This document shows positions 1 through 8,091 of a stretch of 64,000 nt of DNA, piece after piece. Origin of the DNA: an uncultured Collinsella sp. Its GTDB lineage: Bacteria; Actinomycetota; Coriobacteriia; Coriobacteriales; Coriobacteriaceae. A program made the position numbers and the translations under genes. Where the stretch lies: positions 32,081 through 96,080 of the forward strand of contig CAADUO010000060.1 of NCBI GenBank assembly GCA_900752215.1. Direction: 5' to 3'. Within the stretch, counting starts at the first letter, position 1; each line of letters opens with the position of its first letter. The notes below the pieces were generated by a model. It was not told the origin of the DNA, did no database searches, and worked only from the letters and a program-made list of their open reading frames with translations.

Positions 1-60
1 TTGGCCACGTTGGAGGATGTCCCGACAGGCTCGCGCCGGTCCAAAAAGTTGGCGCGGCAA

Positions 61-84
61 GAAAAATGCGCCCCTATGGGCGCA
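61..84 (-). terminator. Intrinsic terminator after the helix-turn-helix gene
   Basis: Read on the minus strand, a perfect 7-bp stem (TGCGCCC with GGGCGCA, 4-nt loop) runs straight into a T run. It lies 13 bp past the stop of the minus-strand helix-turn-helix gene, so that gene seems to be a single-gene transcript. Confidence 0.75.
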
Positions 85-96
85 CCATCCCGTTTG

Positions 97-501
97 CTAT
101 TCCGCCTTTTTAACGCGCGGCTTGCGACCGCGCGGCCTATCGACCAGTGCGGCCTCACCGCTCTCGCGGTACTGACGGCACCAAGCCTTGACCGAAGACT
201 CGCTGGGAATCTTGTGCTTGATCATGGCCTCGCGAACCGTCAAGCCGTTTTCCAGACGGTCCTTAACCACAGCGAGCTTAACTTCGTACGAGTAGGTGTG
301 ATGATGCGAACCGGCATTGAGAACGGCGTCGGCACCGCCCACGGCATACGCGCGGGCCCACTGACGAGCCGTGGCCTGGGGAATGCCAAGCTCCGCGGCG
401 AGGGCGCGATGACCGACCCCCTCTTGGAAGATCTCGACGGCGCGCTGCCTAACCTCGGGCGCATGCGTGCGAGTCCTAGTTGCTTCCGACATACCTGCCA
501 C
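97..501 (-). CDS. Helix-turn-helix protein resembling IS3/IS150-type transposase OrfA
   Basis: This 134-residue protein has two helix-turn-helix segments (about residues 12-50 and 70-110) and a basic tail containing RGRKPRVKK. The double HTH matches the DNA-binding OrfA subunit of IS3/IS150-type transposases. It stops just after the second HTH, so the leucine-zipper part usual in OrfA is absent. A terminator follows directly, and no integrase-type OrfB is visible in the remaining 96 bp. It may be a truncated insertion-sequence remnant or a domesticated regulator. Translation could begin at the GTG at 501 or the ATG at 492; neither has a strong ribosome binding site. About 400 bp of AT-richer DNA lie upstream. 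Confidence 0.7.
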   Translation of the reverse strand: MAGMSEATRTRTHAPEVRQRAVEIFQEGVGHRALAAELGIPQATARQWARAYAVGGADAVLNAGSHHHTYSYEVKLAVVKDRLENGLTVREAMIKHKIPSESSVKAWCRQYRESGEAALVDRPRGRKPRVKKAE

Positions 502-825
502 TTCTTAGCCTTAACCGTTAATCTGCTTTCTTACGTGCAAGTTAGATAATAGCATTTTACTGTTTGCTCAAAGCAGTTAATTAAAATAGACGCGGCGTTA
601 TCTGGGCATTTGGCACCAAATTACGACATTTCTTTATCGATTATTTACGCTGGTAGCTGACTCGCAGCTAATCGTCATTCGCTTGTCAACAAAACTGGCA
701 TCTCTTTATGTCCTTTGATATAGAGGATATAGTTATTAACCCCTCCCCCAATAATTTTGAGTGATCTGCGAGGCAGTAGACGTCCTCACTCCTCATGGTT
801 ACCGCGCATTGCCATCCACCGGAGC
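502..825. other. Intergenic stretch with no recognised gene
   Basis: This stretch is AT-richer than the rest of the window. I see no convincing reading frame, RNA gene or terminal repeat. It must contain the promoter of the minus-strand HTH gene, but no clear -35/-10 pair stands out. Confidence 0.4.
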
Positions 826-828
826 AAA

Positions 829-866
829 ACAAAAAGGGCGGGACCTGCTGCGCTTGCAGGCCCCGC
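829..866 (-). terminator. Intrinsic terminator of the flavin oxidoreductase gene
   Basis: On the minus strand an 11-bp GC-rich stem (GCGGGGCCTGC with GCAGGTCCCGC, one G-U pair, 7-nt loop) is followed by a T run. It lies about 75 bp past the stop of the oxidoreductase gene. Confidence 0.85.
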
Positions 867-941
867 ACCGGTTGACACCCGACGGGGCACAGCCGGGCGA
901 GACGGATCCGTGCTACCGCCCCGCCTGGCCGCGATGTTCAA

Positions 942-2972
942 CTACAGCTCGTTGGCCGCGTGATACGCCGTGCGAATGGCGCTCGCAATGTCGGCGGTGC
1001 GCTCACCCGAGCAGTCGCCCACGCAGGTCACGGGCACCGTCACGCCATCCAGGTCAAACGCGTTGGCCTTGGAGCCCACGGCCATCACCACGTAATCGCA
1101 GGCGATCTTCACCGGCTCCTCGGCGCCGTCCTCGGTGGTGCGAACAGCCTCCACGCCCTCGTCGGTAATGGCGGTCAGGCGGGTCTTCACGTGCTGCTCC
1201 ACGTTGTGCTCGGCAAAGTCGCTCATAATCAGCGGCAGAATGGTCTCGGACTCGCCCGCGGCAATCTTGTCGAGCATCTCCACGATCGCCACCTCGCAGC
1301 CGTGCTGCAGCAGATACTCGGCGGTCTCGGTGCCCACCAGGCCACCGCCAATGACGGCGACGCGGCCGCTGAGCTCCACCTTGCCGGCCAGCACGTCCCA
1401 GCTCGAGACGACCTTGTCCGAGTCGCCACCCGGAACGGGGATGACCACGTCGTGCGCGCCCACAGCCACAATCGCGGCATCGGCGGCGTTGAGGTCCGCG
1501 GGGCTAGCGACGTGGTTGAGCTCGACCTTCACGCCCAGGCCAGGCAGAATCTTCTCGTAGTACTCGACCGAGCGCATGATCTCGTCCTTGCGCGGAGGCG
1601 CAGCCGCCAGCACAATCTGGCCGCCCAAGTGATCGCTCGCCTCGTAGATGGTCACGTCGTAGCCGCGCTTGGCCGCCACGCGTGCGGCCTCCAGGCCGGC
1701 GATGCCGCCGCCCACCACGGCGATCTTCTTGTCGCCCTCGCCCGGCTTAATGGCGATGGTCGCCTCGTCGCCGTTCTCGGCATTGAGCACGCACGAGATG
1801 TACTTGCGATTTTGAATCGCGTCGACGCAGCCCTTGTTGCAGTTGAGGCACTCGCGGATGGGCTCACCCGTGGCGGCCTTCAGCGCAATGTCGGGGTCGC
1901 ACATGAGCGAGCGGCCATAGGCGATGATATCGGCCGCGCCGTCTTCCAGAATCTTCTCGCCGGCCTCAACCGAGACAACGCGGCCGACGGTTGCCACCGG
2001 CACGGAGACCAGGGCCTTGACGCGCTCGGCCACGGGCAGCGTCCAGTTGTAGGGCATGGCGCCCATGGGCGGAATGGTGTCGCCCATGTTGCCGGTGTGG
2101 TTGGCCTGTGCGACCTGAATCATATCGATGCCCGCGCCCTCGAGCAGCTTGGCAAACTCGCAGGCCTCGTCGGGCTGCAGGCCACCCTTGCCGCGCGGCG
2201 TGCCGTCGGGGTTCTCCATGATCACGGGGAGCTTGTACTCCACCATCAGCTGCGGCGCGGCTTCCTTAATGGCGGCGACGACCTCCAGCGCGTAGCGGAC
2301 GCGGTTCTCGAACGAGCCGCCGTACTCGTCGGCGCGCTGGTTGAGGATGGCCGAGCACAGCGAACCCACCAAGCGGTCGCCGTGGACCTCGATGGCGTCG
2401 ATGCCGGCCTGCTCCGCGCGGGCGGCCGAGGCGGCGATGGCCTCCTTGATCTGGGTGAGCTGCTCTACGCTCGCCTCGTTCACAAAGTGCTGCATGTCGT
2501 GGTGCAGCTTGGCGTAGGCCTGGTTGCGGATCTCGTTGGACTCGGCCATCTTGGCGGCAAAGGTCTCCTCGTCGCCGGCGGCCTTGGCCTCCTGCGCGGC
2601 CTTGGCGGCAGCCATGGAGCCCATGACCATGCGGCCGACACCGGGCACATCGTACTCGGGGTGGAACAGCTGCAGCGCGACCTTGGCGCCGTGCTTGTGG
2701 ACGGCATCGGCCAGCGCCTTAAACGTGGGGATCTGGGCGTCGGTTGCCAGCTTGGGCGTGGGGCTTGCGGTCATGACGGGAGCGACGTCGCCGATGACGA
2801 TGTAGCTCACGCCGCCACGGGCCAAGCGCTCGTAAAAAGCCAGGCTGCGCTCGCCGATGGAACCGTCACGCTCCTCGTAGCCGGTGGTCAGCGGCGGAAA
2901 CATAATGCGGTTCTTGAGCTCAAGGGGGCCAACCGTAATGGGCTGGAGCAGCTTGGATGCAGGTGTGGTCAT
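942..2972 (-). CDS. NADH:flavin oxidoreductase with Fe-S cluster (2,4-dienoyl-CoA/enoate reductase type)
   Basis: The 676-residue product has the full architecture of the enoate/2,4-dienoyl-CoA reductase branch of the old yellow enzymes. An FMN TIM barrel fills about residues 1-360. A cysteine cluster follows (CLNCNKGC, then C 11 residues later) for a [4Fe-4S] centre near residue 375. A C-terminal FAD/NAD(P)H module begins at VVGGGIAGLEAA, with a second dinucleotide motif, VIGGGLVGTETA. The family reduces activated C=C bonds using NADH; the bile-acid enzymes BaiCD and BaiH belong to it, but the substrate here cannot be told from sequence. The ATG at 2972 is preferred over 2978 because AGAGGA is properly spaced only for it. 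It is monocistronic with its own terminator. Confidence 0.9.
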   Translation of the reverse strand: MTTPASKLLQPITVGPLELKNRIMFPPLTTGYEERDGSIGERSLAFYERLARGGVSYIVIGDVAPVMTASPTPKLATDAQIPTFKALADAVHKHGAKVALQLFHPEYDVPGVGRMVMGSMAAAKAAQEAKAAGDEETFAAKMAESNEIRNQAYAKLHHDMQHFVNEASVEQLTQIKEAIAASAARAEQAGIDAIEVHGDRLVGSLCSAILNQRADEYGGSFENRVRYALEVVAAIKEAAPQLMVEYKLPVIMENPDGTPRGKGGLQPDEACEFAKLLEGAGIDMIQVAQANHTGNMGDTIPPMGAMPYNWTLPVAERVKALVSVPVATVGRVVSVEAGEKILEDGAADIIAYGRSLMCDPDIALKAATGEPIRECLNCNKGCVDAIQNRKYISCVLNAENGDEATIAIKPGEGDKKIAVVGGGIAGLEAARVAAKRGYDVTIYEASDHLGGQIVLAAAPPRKDEIMRSVEYYEKILPGLGVKVELNHVASPADLNAADAAIVAVGAHDVVIPVPGGDSDKVVSSWDVLAGKVELSGRVAVIGGGLVGTETAEYLLQHGCEVAIVEMLDKIAAGESETILPLIMSDFAEHNVEQHVKTRLTAITDEGVEAVRTTEDGAEEPVKIACDYVVMAVGSKANAFDLDGVTVPVTCVGDCSGERTADIASAIRTAYHAANEL

Positions 2973-3119
2973 GGACATTCCTCTCTTGTAGGCGCGGCGG
3001 CGATGATGCCGCGTAGTTATCTAGAGGATATGGCATGGGAATACAACAGCGCAACGGAAATCGGCGAATATCAGGTGGCAGCAGGTGGATGGGGATGGGC
3101 GGGGCGGCCCGTCGGTTTA

Positions 3120-3418
3120 TCTCAATCTGTAACAGTTACGCGGCAAAACCGGGTCTTACTGTTACAGATCGAGACATTCCTCTCGGCCCATCCTCAACAA
3201 TCTAGATCTGTAACAGCTAGGCCCACTTTTGGCCCCTATCTGTTACAGATCGAGACAAACCAAACCCGCCTGCTAGAAAATCTAAATCTGTAACAGTTAC
3301 TCGGCAAAATCCGTCCCTCGTGTTACAGATTTAGACAAACACGACCCAACCCACCGGTATATCTCGATCTGTAACACCTAGCCGCCCAAATCGGATCTAG
3401 ATGTTACAGATTGAGATT
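3120..3418. repeat. Tandem array of four ~56-bp palindromic units
   Basis: Four units lie at about 3120-3175, 3201-3256, 3280-3336 and 3362-3418, with a period near 80 bp. Each unit is an inverted repeat whose left arm reads TCTNNATCTGTAACA and whose right arm is its complement, around a loop of about 25 nt. The loops differ but often keep a small GC pair around an A-rich centre. Spacers of 23-25 bp between units are unrelated. The array lies between the oxidoreductase start and the end of the tRNA-fMet gene and contains no gene. Confidence 0.85.
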
Positions 3419-3465
3419 TTGTTTGGGAAGTTGAGAGCTGGGTCGAAAACATTGACCCGCAATAA

Positions 3466-3495
3466 CAAAAAAGCTCGTCGGCTAGGCCGACGAGC
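3466..3495 (-). terminator. Intrinsic terminator of the initiator tRNA gene
   Basis: On the minus strand a perfect 10-bp stem (AGCTCGTCGG with CCGACGAGCT) is followed by six T residues, 11 bp after the encoded CCA of the tRNA. Confidence 0.9.
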
Positions 3496-3505
3496 TGCAA
3501 GTTCT

Positions 3506-3582
3506 TGGTCGCGGGGGCAGGATTTGAACCTACGACCTCCGGGTTATGAGCCCGGCGAGCTACCAGACTGCTCCACCCCGCA
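3506..3582 (-). tRNA. Initiator tRNA-Met (CAU), CCA encoded
   Basis: The minus strand folds into a complete 77-nt cloverleaf with anticodon CAT and an encoded CCA. The anticodon stem ends in three consecutive G-C pairs (CCGGG with CCCGG around CTCATAA). The first acceptor pair is weak (T1 opposite G72). Both are hallmarks of the formyl-methionine initiator tRNA rather than the elongator. It has its own promoter and terminator. Confidence 0.95.
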
Positions 3583-3613
3583 ATGTCTGGGCGCCTCATG
3601 TGCGCAAGAAAGA

Positions 3614-3642
3614 ATATTACGCGGGAGTTCGGTAAACGGCAA
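3614..3642 (-). promoter_or_regulatory. Promoter of the initiator tRNA
   Basis: Read on the minus strand, TTGCCG and TAATAT are separated by exactly 17 bp. The -10 box ends about 30 bp before the tRNA 5' end. This is a near-consensus vegetative promoter. Confidence 0.7.
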
Positions 3643-3778
3643 GGAAAAACTCGTGGAGCATAATTCCTTCATATTTAAACCCCTCAGCCCCTATCACCGT
3701 AAACGAATCGCAGCCGAGTGCCGTCGGCGACGCGTATACAATGGTGCGCGTCCTTTTATGCCAACACTGGGAGTAGAC

Positions 3779-4552
3779 ATGCTGCTCGCTATCGATATGG
3801 GAAACACGCAGACGGCCATGGGCCTGTTTGACGGAGACGAGCTGGTGCAGTCGTGGCGCATGCCCACCGACCGCTCCTATACCGCCGACGAGATCCATGT
3901 GCGCCTGATGGGTTTCTTTAAGATGTACGGCCTTTCGCTCGACGCGGTCGACGCGATCGCCTTTGCCGGCGTGGTGCCGCAGCTCTCGCGCGAATGGCAC
4001 GCCGTGGCCGACCGCATTGCCGCGGACGCCATCGTCATCGGGCCGCAGACGGCCGCGGTGACCAAGCTGCGCGCGGCGCGTCCCCAAGCCGTAGGCGCCG
4101 ATCGCGTCGCTAACGCCGTTGCGGCCGAAACTTTCTACGGCGCGCCGGCAATCGTGGTGGACTTTGGCACCGCGACCAATATCGACGTCATCGATGAGGA
4201 CGGTTATTACATTGGCGGAGCGATCGCGCCGGGCATTCGCATCTCCATGGACGCGCTTGCCGCCCGTGCCGCCAAGCTCGCCAGCGTGCCGCTCGAGGCG
4301 CCCGAGCACGCCATCGGCCGCGATACCGAGGAGTGCATCAAGGTCGGCGCCGTGATGGGCGCCGCCGCCATGGCCGAAGGCCTGGTCGCGCGCATGAAGC
4401 GCGAGCTGGGCCGCGACGATGCCACCGTTATCGCCACGGGCGGCCTCGCCGGCATCGTCGCCGGCTCGACCGATGCCTTCGACGTGGTAGACGGCCAACT
4501 CACCATCAAGGGCATCTGCGAAATCTACCGCCGCATGCAGAAGCTGGGATAG
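3779..4552 (+). CDS. coaX: Type III pantothenate kinase
   Basis: CoaX phosphorylates pantothenate in the first step of coenzyme A synthesis. The 257-residue protein carries the three type III signatures: DMGNT at residues 6-10 (phosphate-binding loop), GADR near residue 105, and DFGTATN near residue 128, followed by GGAIAPG. This ASKHA-fold enzyme is unrelated to CoaA and is typically not inhibited by CoA. The ATG at 3779 is chosen because GGGAG lies 5-6 bp upstream and the protein then starts right at the first strand, as usual for the family. An upstream in-frame ATG at 3758 has no such site. A biotin-ligase-like gene faces it, echoing the common coaX-birA pairing. Confidence 0.95.
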   Translation: MLLAIDMGNTQTAMGLFDGDELVQSWRMPTDRSYTADEIHVRLMGFFKMYGLSLDAVDAIAFAGVVPQLSREWHAVADRIAADAIVIGPQTAAVTKLRAARPQAVGADRVANAVAAETFYGAPAIVVDFGTATNIDVIDEDGYYIGGAIAPGIRISMDALAARAAKLASVPLEAPEHAIGRDTEECIKVGAVMGAAAMAEGLVARMKRELGRDDATVIATGGLAGIVAGSTDAFDVVDGQLTIKGICEIYRRMQKLG

Positions 4553-4630
4553 AGCAGGGGCTTAAGTCGAGCGCGCCCGATGCCACAGTCCCCGCAAATG
4601 CTCGCCAAGCCTATTCCTCAGACAGGCGAA

Positions 4631-4658
4631 ACCCTCCCCGGCACAGGCCGAGGAGGGT
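4631..4658 (+). terminator. Probable terminator between coaX and the facing operon
   Basis: An 11-bp stem with one mismatch (ACCCTCC pairing with GGAGGGT outermost) has a 6-nt loop and is followed by CTTGTTG on the plus strand. The T tract is weak, so termination may be partial. Confidence 0.5.
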
Positions 4659-4697
4659 CTTGTTGTCATCGTCATCTTTGAGCGCAAGTGCCTCGCG

Positions 4698-5399
4698 TTA
4701 CAGTCCGCGAATGCGCACGGCCTCGGGCGGAAACTCTTGCTCGCCGGCATCGGTCTTGATAGTCGCACGACCCCAGATATCCAGGCCCGCAAACACACCG
4801 ACCGCAAGCGGCAAACCGTTGGGCGACACCGCTGCAACTTGGCGGCCCAGCAGCGGCACCATGTCGAAGTACTCGCCCAGCACGGGAGCCAGCGGCCCTG
4901 CGGCGCCTTGCGGCGTGTTGGCAACAACCGCCCAGGCGTCCACGCGGGCCAGCACGGCGGCGGCCAGCGCCTCGACCAGCGCTTCGTCAGCCACGTCCAC
5001 ACCAAGCTCGCTCAACGCCGAATGCTCAATATCAACCGTCACCGCGGCAAACATGCCCGCAGCACCGGCACCGCCGTTCACGGCAACACGCGCGAGTGAC
5101 GTCTCAAACGCAGGCGCACCGCACACGATATCGCTCGGCCACTGGATACCCACCTTACCGGCAAGGCCCAACCCCGGCGTCGAAGCCGTGCCCACGAGCG
5201 CGTCCATCATGCCCATCGCAGCCACAAACGGCAGGCCGTGGAAGGCATGCATGCTCACATCCGGACGCACGACCAGCGAAAACGTCAGCGAAGCATCGCC
5301 CGCGCTCCACGCGCACCAGCCCGCGGACACGCCCTCGCGGCCCGCGTCGCGCACCGCGTCGAGCTCGGTGCCGGCGGCAACAGCATTCATCTCGATCAT
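4698..5399 (-). CDS. Divergent biotin/lipoate-ligase-fold protein (BirA-like)
   Basis: The 233 residues follow the order of biotin-protein ligases: a FSLVVRP strand near residue 40, KVGIQWPSDIV matching the family's K-WPND motif, and a small C-terminal domain. The biotinoyl-AMP loop, normally GRGRxGR, aligns with AGREGVSAGW, so two or three catalytic residues are missing. The N-terminal 20-30 residues before that loop are also shortened, and there is no N-terminal HTH. It may be a low-efficiency ligase, a lipoate-type relative or a non-catalytic homologue. The ATG abuts the TAG stop of folP-folK with no gap, so translation is probably coupled. The coaX neighbour supports the BirA assignment. 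Confidence 0.6.
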   Translation of the reverse strand: MIEMNAVAAGTELDAVRDAGREGVSAGWCAWSAGDASLTFSLVVRPDVSMHAFHGLPFVAAMGMMDALVGTASTPGLGLAGKVGIQWPSDIVCGAPAFETSLARVAVNGGAGAAGMFAAVTVDIEHSALSELGVDVADEALVEALAAAVLARVDAWAVVANTPQGAAGPLAPVLGEYFDMVPLLGRQVAAVSPNGLPLAVGVFAGLDIWGRATIKTDAGEQEFPPEAVRIRGL

Positions 5400-7130
5400 C
5401 TACATACGCCCCAATTCGCCCACGATATGACCCACGCGGTCCTCGGGCTCCTTGACCTCGACACCGTTGTAGCGGAAGAACCGCGCCGGGTCGTGCATCA
5501 GGTCCTCGAGCGGCACCAGCACAAAGTCGCGCTCGCCAATGAGCGGATGCGGCAGGCGCAGCTTTTTGCCGCCGTGGGTCTCGCCGTCCATCCACAGCAG
5601 GTCCAGGTCGATGGTGCGCGGGCCGTTGGCCTTGGCCTTTTTGGAACGGTCGCGGCCCAGCTCAGCCTCGATCTTCATGAGCTCGTCGAGCAGCACCAAC
5701 GGCGCCAGCTCGGTCTTAATCTCGATGACAGCGTTGGCAAACGCGTCCTGGCGCGTCTCGTAGGCCGGCTCGCTCTCGTAGATCTTGGAGGAGTTGGACA
5801 CGCAGGTGAGCGGAATCTCGGCGATCATGTCGCGCGCGGCGCGGATGTTGTCGCAACGATGCCCCAGGTTGGAGCCCACGGCCACAAACGCACGGCGCGG
5901 CTGCGGCTTGGCGACGGCCCAGTAACCGTTCAGGAACTGCGCAAAACCCGCGGCGTCGTGCACGCGCACGATGTTGGCACCGGCCTGGATGGCGCCCAGG
6001 CACACGCCAAACGTGGCGGCATCGCGCGCGGCGGCCTCGGTCACGCCCGAGACAGCGCCCACAAAACGCTTGCGCGACACGGCGCACATGAGCGGATAGC
6101 CCAGTGACGCCATCTTGGCAGTCTCGCGCTGGATGACGATGTCCTCGTTAACCGACTTACCAAAGCCCGGGCCAGGATCGATGCAGATGCGGTCGCGCGA
6201 CACGCCGGCATGGATGAGCGTGCGGGCCTGGTCGGACAGAAAGCCCATGACGCGGCGCATGATGGGCGCCGAATCGGGAAGGGTGAAGCGGCGGAGCTGA
6301 GAGGTGGGCACGTAGGCCTCCTCGCGGCGGGCGCTGCGGCGCATCATGGCTGCCAGGTGGTCATTGGACTCCGATGCGACCTCGGTGGCTGCGGGCGCGG
6401 GCGCGACGGTCTCGGCGGCAGCAGTCTGCTCGGCGGCGGGCGTCTCCTGCTCGCTTGCAGGCTCGGACGTGGGCTCCGGTTCGCCAAACGGCAACGAGGG
6501 CTGCACCACGCCGCCCGGAAGCTTGGCCTCCGACTTAGGCTCACCCAGCAACTTGCCGCGACGGCGGCGAGCCGGCTTCTCGGCCTCACGCGCGGCCTCG
6601 GCAGCCGCCTCGCGCGCCTTCTCGGCAACAAACGCCGCTGCCGAGGTATCGAGCTGCACCGTTGCGTGCGTGCGGGCGGGCGCGGCGACCTCGCCGGCAT
6701 GCATCACGATGACGCCGCAGGTGCTCGTCTTAACAAACTCGACCATCTTGGGATCGGTGAAGCCGGTCACGTCGTTGACGATCGAGGCGCCGCAGCGCAC
6801 GGCCGCCTTGGCAACCGCCACATGACGCGTGTCGATCGAGACGATGGCGCCCTCCTTGGCCAGCGCGCGAACCACGGGCAGCACGCGGCGAGCCTCCTCG
6901 TCGGGGTTGACCGGGGTAAAACCAGGGCGCGTGGACTCGCCGCCCACGTCGATGATGTCGGCGCCGGCGTCGAGCATCGCTAGGCCGTACTCGATGGCGG
7001 CGTCCGGGTCGAAGTGCTCCCCGCCATCGCTAAACGAATCGGGCGTCACGTTGAGGACGCCCATGATGCGCGGACGGTCAAAGCTGAGCTCGTACTTTCC
7101 GCACCGCCATGTCTTGCTGTCGTTCGCCAT
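5400..7130 (-). CDS. folP-folK: Fused dihydropteroate synthase / HPPK
   Basis: This 576-residue bifunctional enzyme covers two consecutive folate steps. Residues about 15-400 are dihydropteroate synthase: the NVTPDSFSDGG signature begins at residue 27, and DPGPGFGKS carries the later phosphate-binding motif. Residues about 408-576 are HPPK, with FVAVGSNLG and the RTIDLDLL signature. The synthase domain is interrupted at about residues 146-285 by an Ala/Glu/Pro/Arg-rich, probably disordered insertion that normal enzymes lack. AGGAGG is 6 bp from the ATG at 7130, while the in-frame ATG at 7136 is too close to it. The fusion order folP then folK is opposite to that of many fungal fusions. Confidence 0.92.
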   Translation of the reverse strand: MANDSKTWRCGKYELSFDRPRIMGVLNVTPDSFSDGGEHFDPDAAIEYGLAMLDAGADIIDVGGESTRPGFTPVNPDEEARRVLPVVRALAKEGAIVSIDTRHVAVAKAAVRCGASIVNDVTGFTDPKMVEFVKTSTCGVIVMHAGEVAAPARTHATVQLDTSAAAFVAEKAREAAAEAAREAEKPARRRRGKLLGEPKSEAKLPGGVVQPSLPFGEPEPTSEPASEQETPAAEQTAAAETVAPAPAATEVASESNDHLAAMMRRSARREEAYVPTSQLRRFTLPDSAPIMRRVMGFLSDQARTLIHAGVSRDRICIDPGPGFGKSVNEDIVIQRETAKMASLGYPLMCAVSRKRFVGAVSGVTEAAARDAATFGVCLGAIQAGANIVRVHDAAGFAQFLNGYWAVAKPQPRRAFVAVGSNLGHRCDNIRAARDMIAEIPLTCVSNSSKIYESEPAYETRQDAFANAVIEIKTELAPLVLLDELMKIEAELGRDRSKKAKANGPRTIDLDLLWMDGETHGGKKLRLPHPLIGERDFVLVPLEDLMHDPARFFRYNGVEVKEPEDRVGHIVGELGRM

Positions 7131-7225
7131 GAACATCCTCCTAAAATGCCCACGCCGCCGAGCTTGGGGAGCTGGCGGCGGGGTCGCTTTGCACTCAGTC
7201 TTTCTATTGTATCCGCGCGCGCGGG

Positions 7226-7978
7226 CTAGAACGCAAACGCGGCCGCGATGTCGCAAGAAATCAGCAGGTCGGCATTTGCATCCTGATCGGTGGGAGCAAG
7301 GTTGCATATAGCCAGCGTATCGCCGGTAAAGTAACGCGTAAGGCCTGCCGCCGGATACACCACGAGCGAGGTCCCGCCCACAATGAGGGCATCGGCCGCG
7401 GCGATGGCGGCAACGGCACCGGTCAGCACGTGCTCGTCGAGCGGCTCCTCGTAGAGCACTACATCGGGCTTGATGCGGCCGCCGCACGCGGGGCACGCAG
7501 GCACGCCCGCGGCGTCCTCGTGCTCGCGCGAGCAAATCCACTCGGCGCTATAGACCGCGCTACACGACTGGCAAATGTTGCGATGGACCGATCCGTGCAG
7601 CTCAAACACGCGCCGTGAGCCGGCCATCTGATGCAGGCCGTCGATATTTTGCGTCACCACGGCATTTAGCTTGCCGGCGCGCTCCAGCTCGGCCAGCTTG
7701 GTGTGGCAGCGATTGGGCTTGGCGCCAAGCGCGATCATCTTGGTGCGGTAGAAGTCGAAGAACTCGGCCGGATGCGCCTCGTAAAAGCTATGCGACAGCA
7801 TGGTCTCGGGCGGATAGGCAAACTGCTGGTGATACAGGCCGTCCACGCTGCGGAAATCGGGGATGCCACTTGCCGTGGAAACACCAGCGCCGCCAAAGAA
7901 GACCACGCGCTTGTGGGTGTCAAACAGATCCGCCAGCGCGGCGGAGGCCTGCCTGGGGTCCGATATTGCCTGCGTCAT
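7226..7978 (-). CDS. cobB: NAD-dependent protein deacylase, sirtuin (CobB)
   Basis: This 250-residue sirtuin uses NAD+ to remove acyl groups from lysines, for example on acetyl-CoA synthetase. It shows the NAD-binding GAGVSTASGIPDFRS (about residues 30-45), TQNIDGLH, and the catalytic histidine in FELHGSVH. A structural zinc site is formed by CQSC and CPAC. The ATG at 7978 follows GGAGGA at 5 bp. It is the first gene of a minus-strand group with folP-folK (95-bp gap) and the BirA-like gene. It is divergent from xthA, sharing a ~113-bp promoter region. Confidence 0.93.
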   Translation of the reverse strand: MTQAISDPRQASAALADLFDTHKRVVFFGGAGVSTASGIPDFRSVDGLYHQQFAYPPETMLSHSFYEAHPAEFFDFYRTKMIALGAKPNRCHTKLAELERAGKLNAVVTQNIDGLHQMAGSRRVFELHGSVHRNICQSCSAVYSAEWICSREHEDAAGVPACPACGGRIKPDVVLYEEPLDEHVLTGAVAAIAAADALIVGGTSLVVYPAAGLTRYFTGDTLAICNLAPTDQDANADLLISCDIAAAFAF

Positions 7979-8091
7979 ATGAGTCCTCCGTCCGTGTCTC
8001 CGGGACGGCGGCGTTCGCACTATCACTCGCGGACTCCGCCCCGCTCTTGTTGCGTTAATCTTAAGCCTGCCAACCCCGTCGAAAGGACACC

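Noticed and set aside
960..3293. 777-codon open frame on the plus strand opposite the oxidoreductase
   Set aside because: It mirrors the high-GC third-position pattern of the real minus-strand gene. Its translation is Ala/Gly/His/Leu-rich with no domain, whereas the minus strand encodes a complete enzyme.
3120..3418. CRISPR array upstream of the initiator tRNA
   Set aside because: The repeats are only about 15 bp, alternate in orientation, and no cas gene is present. The units are hairpins, not direct repeats with uniform spacers.
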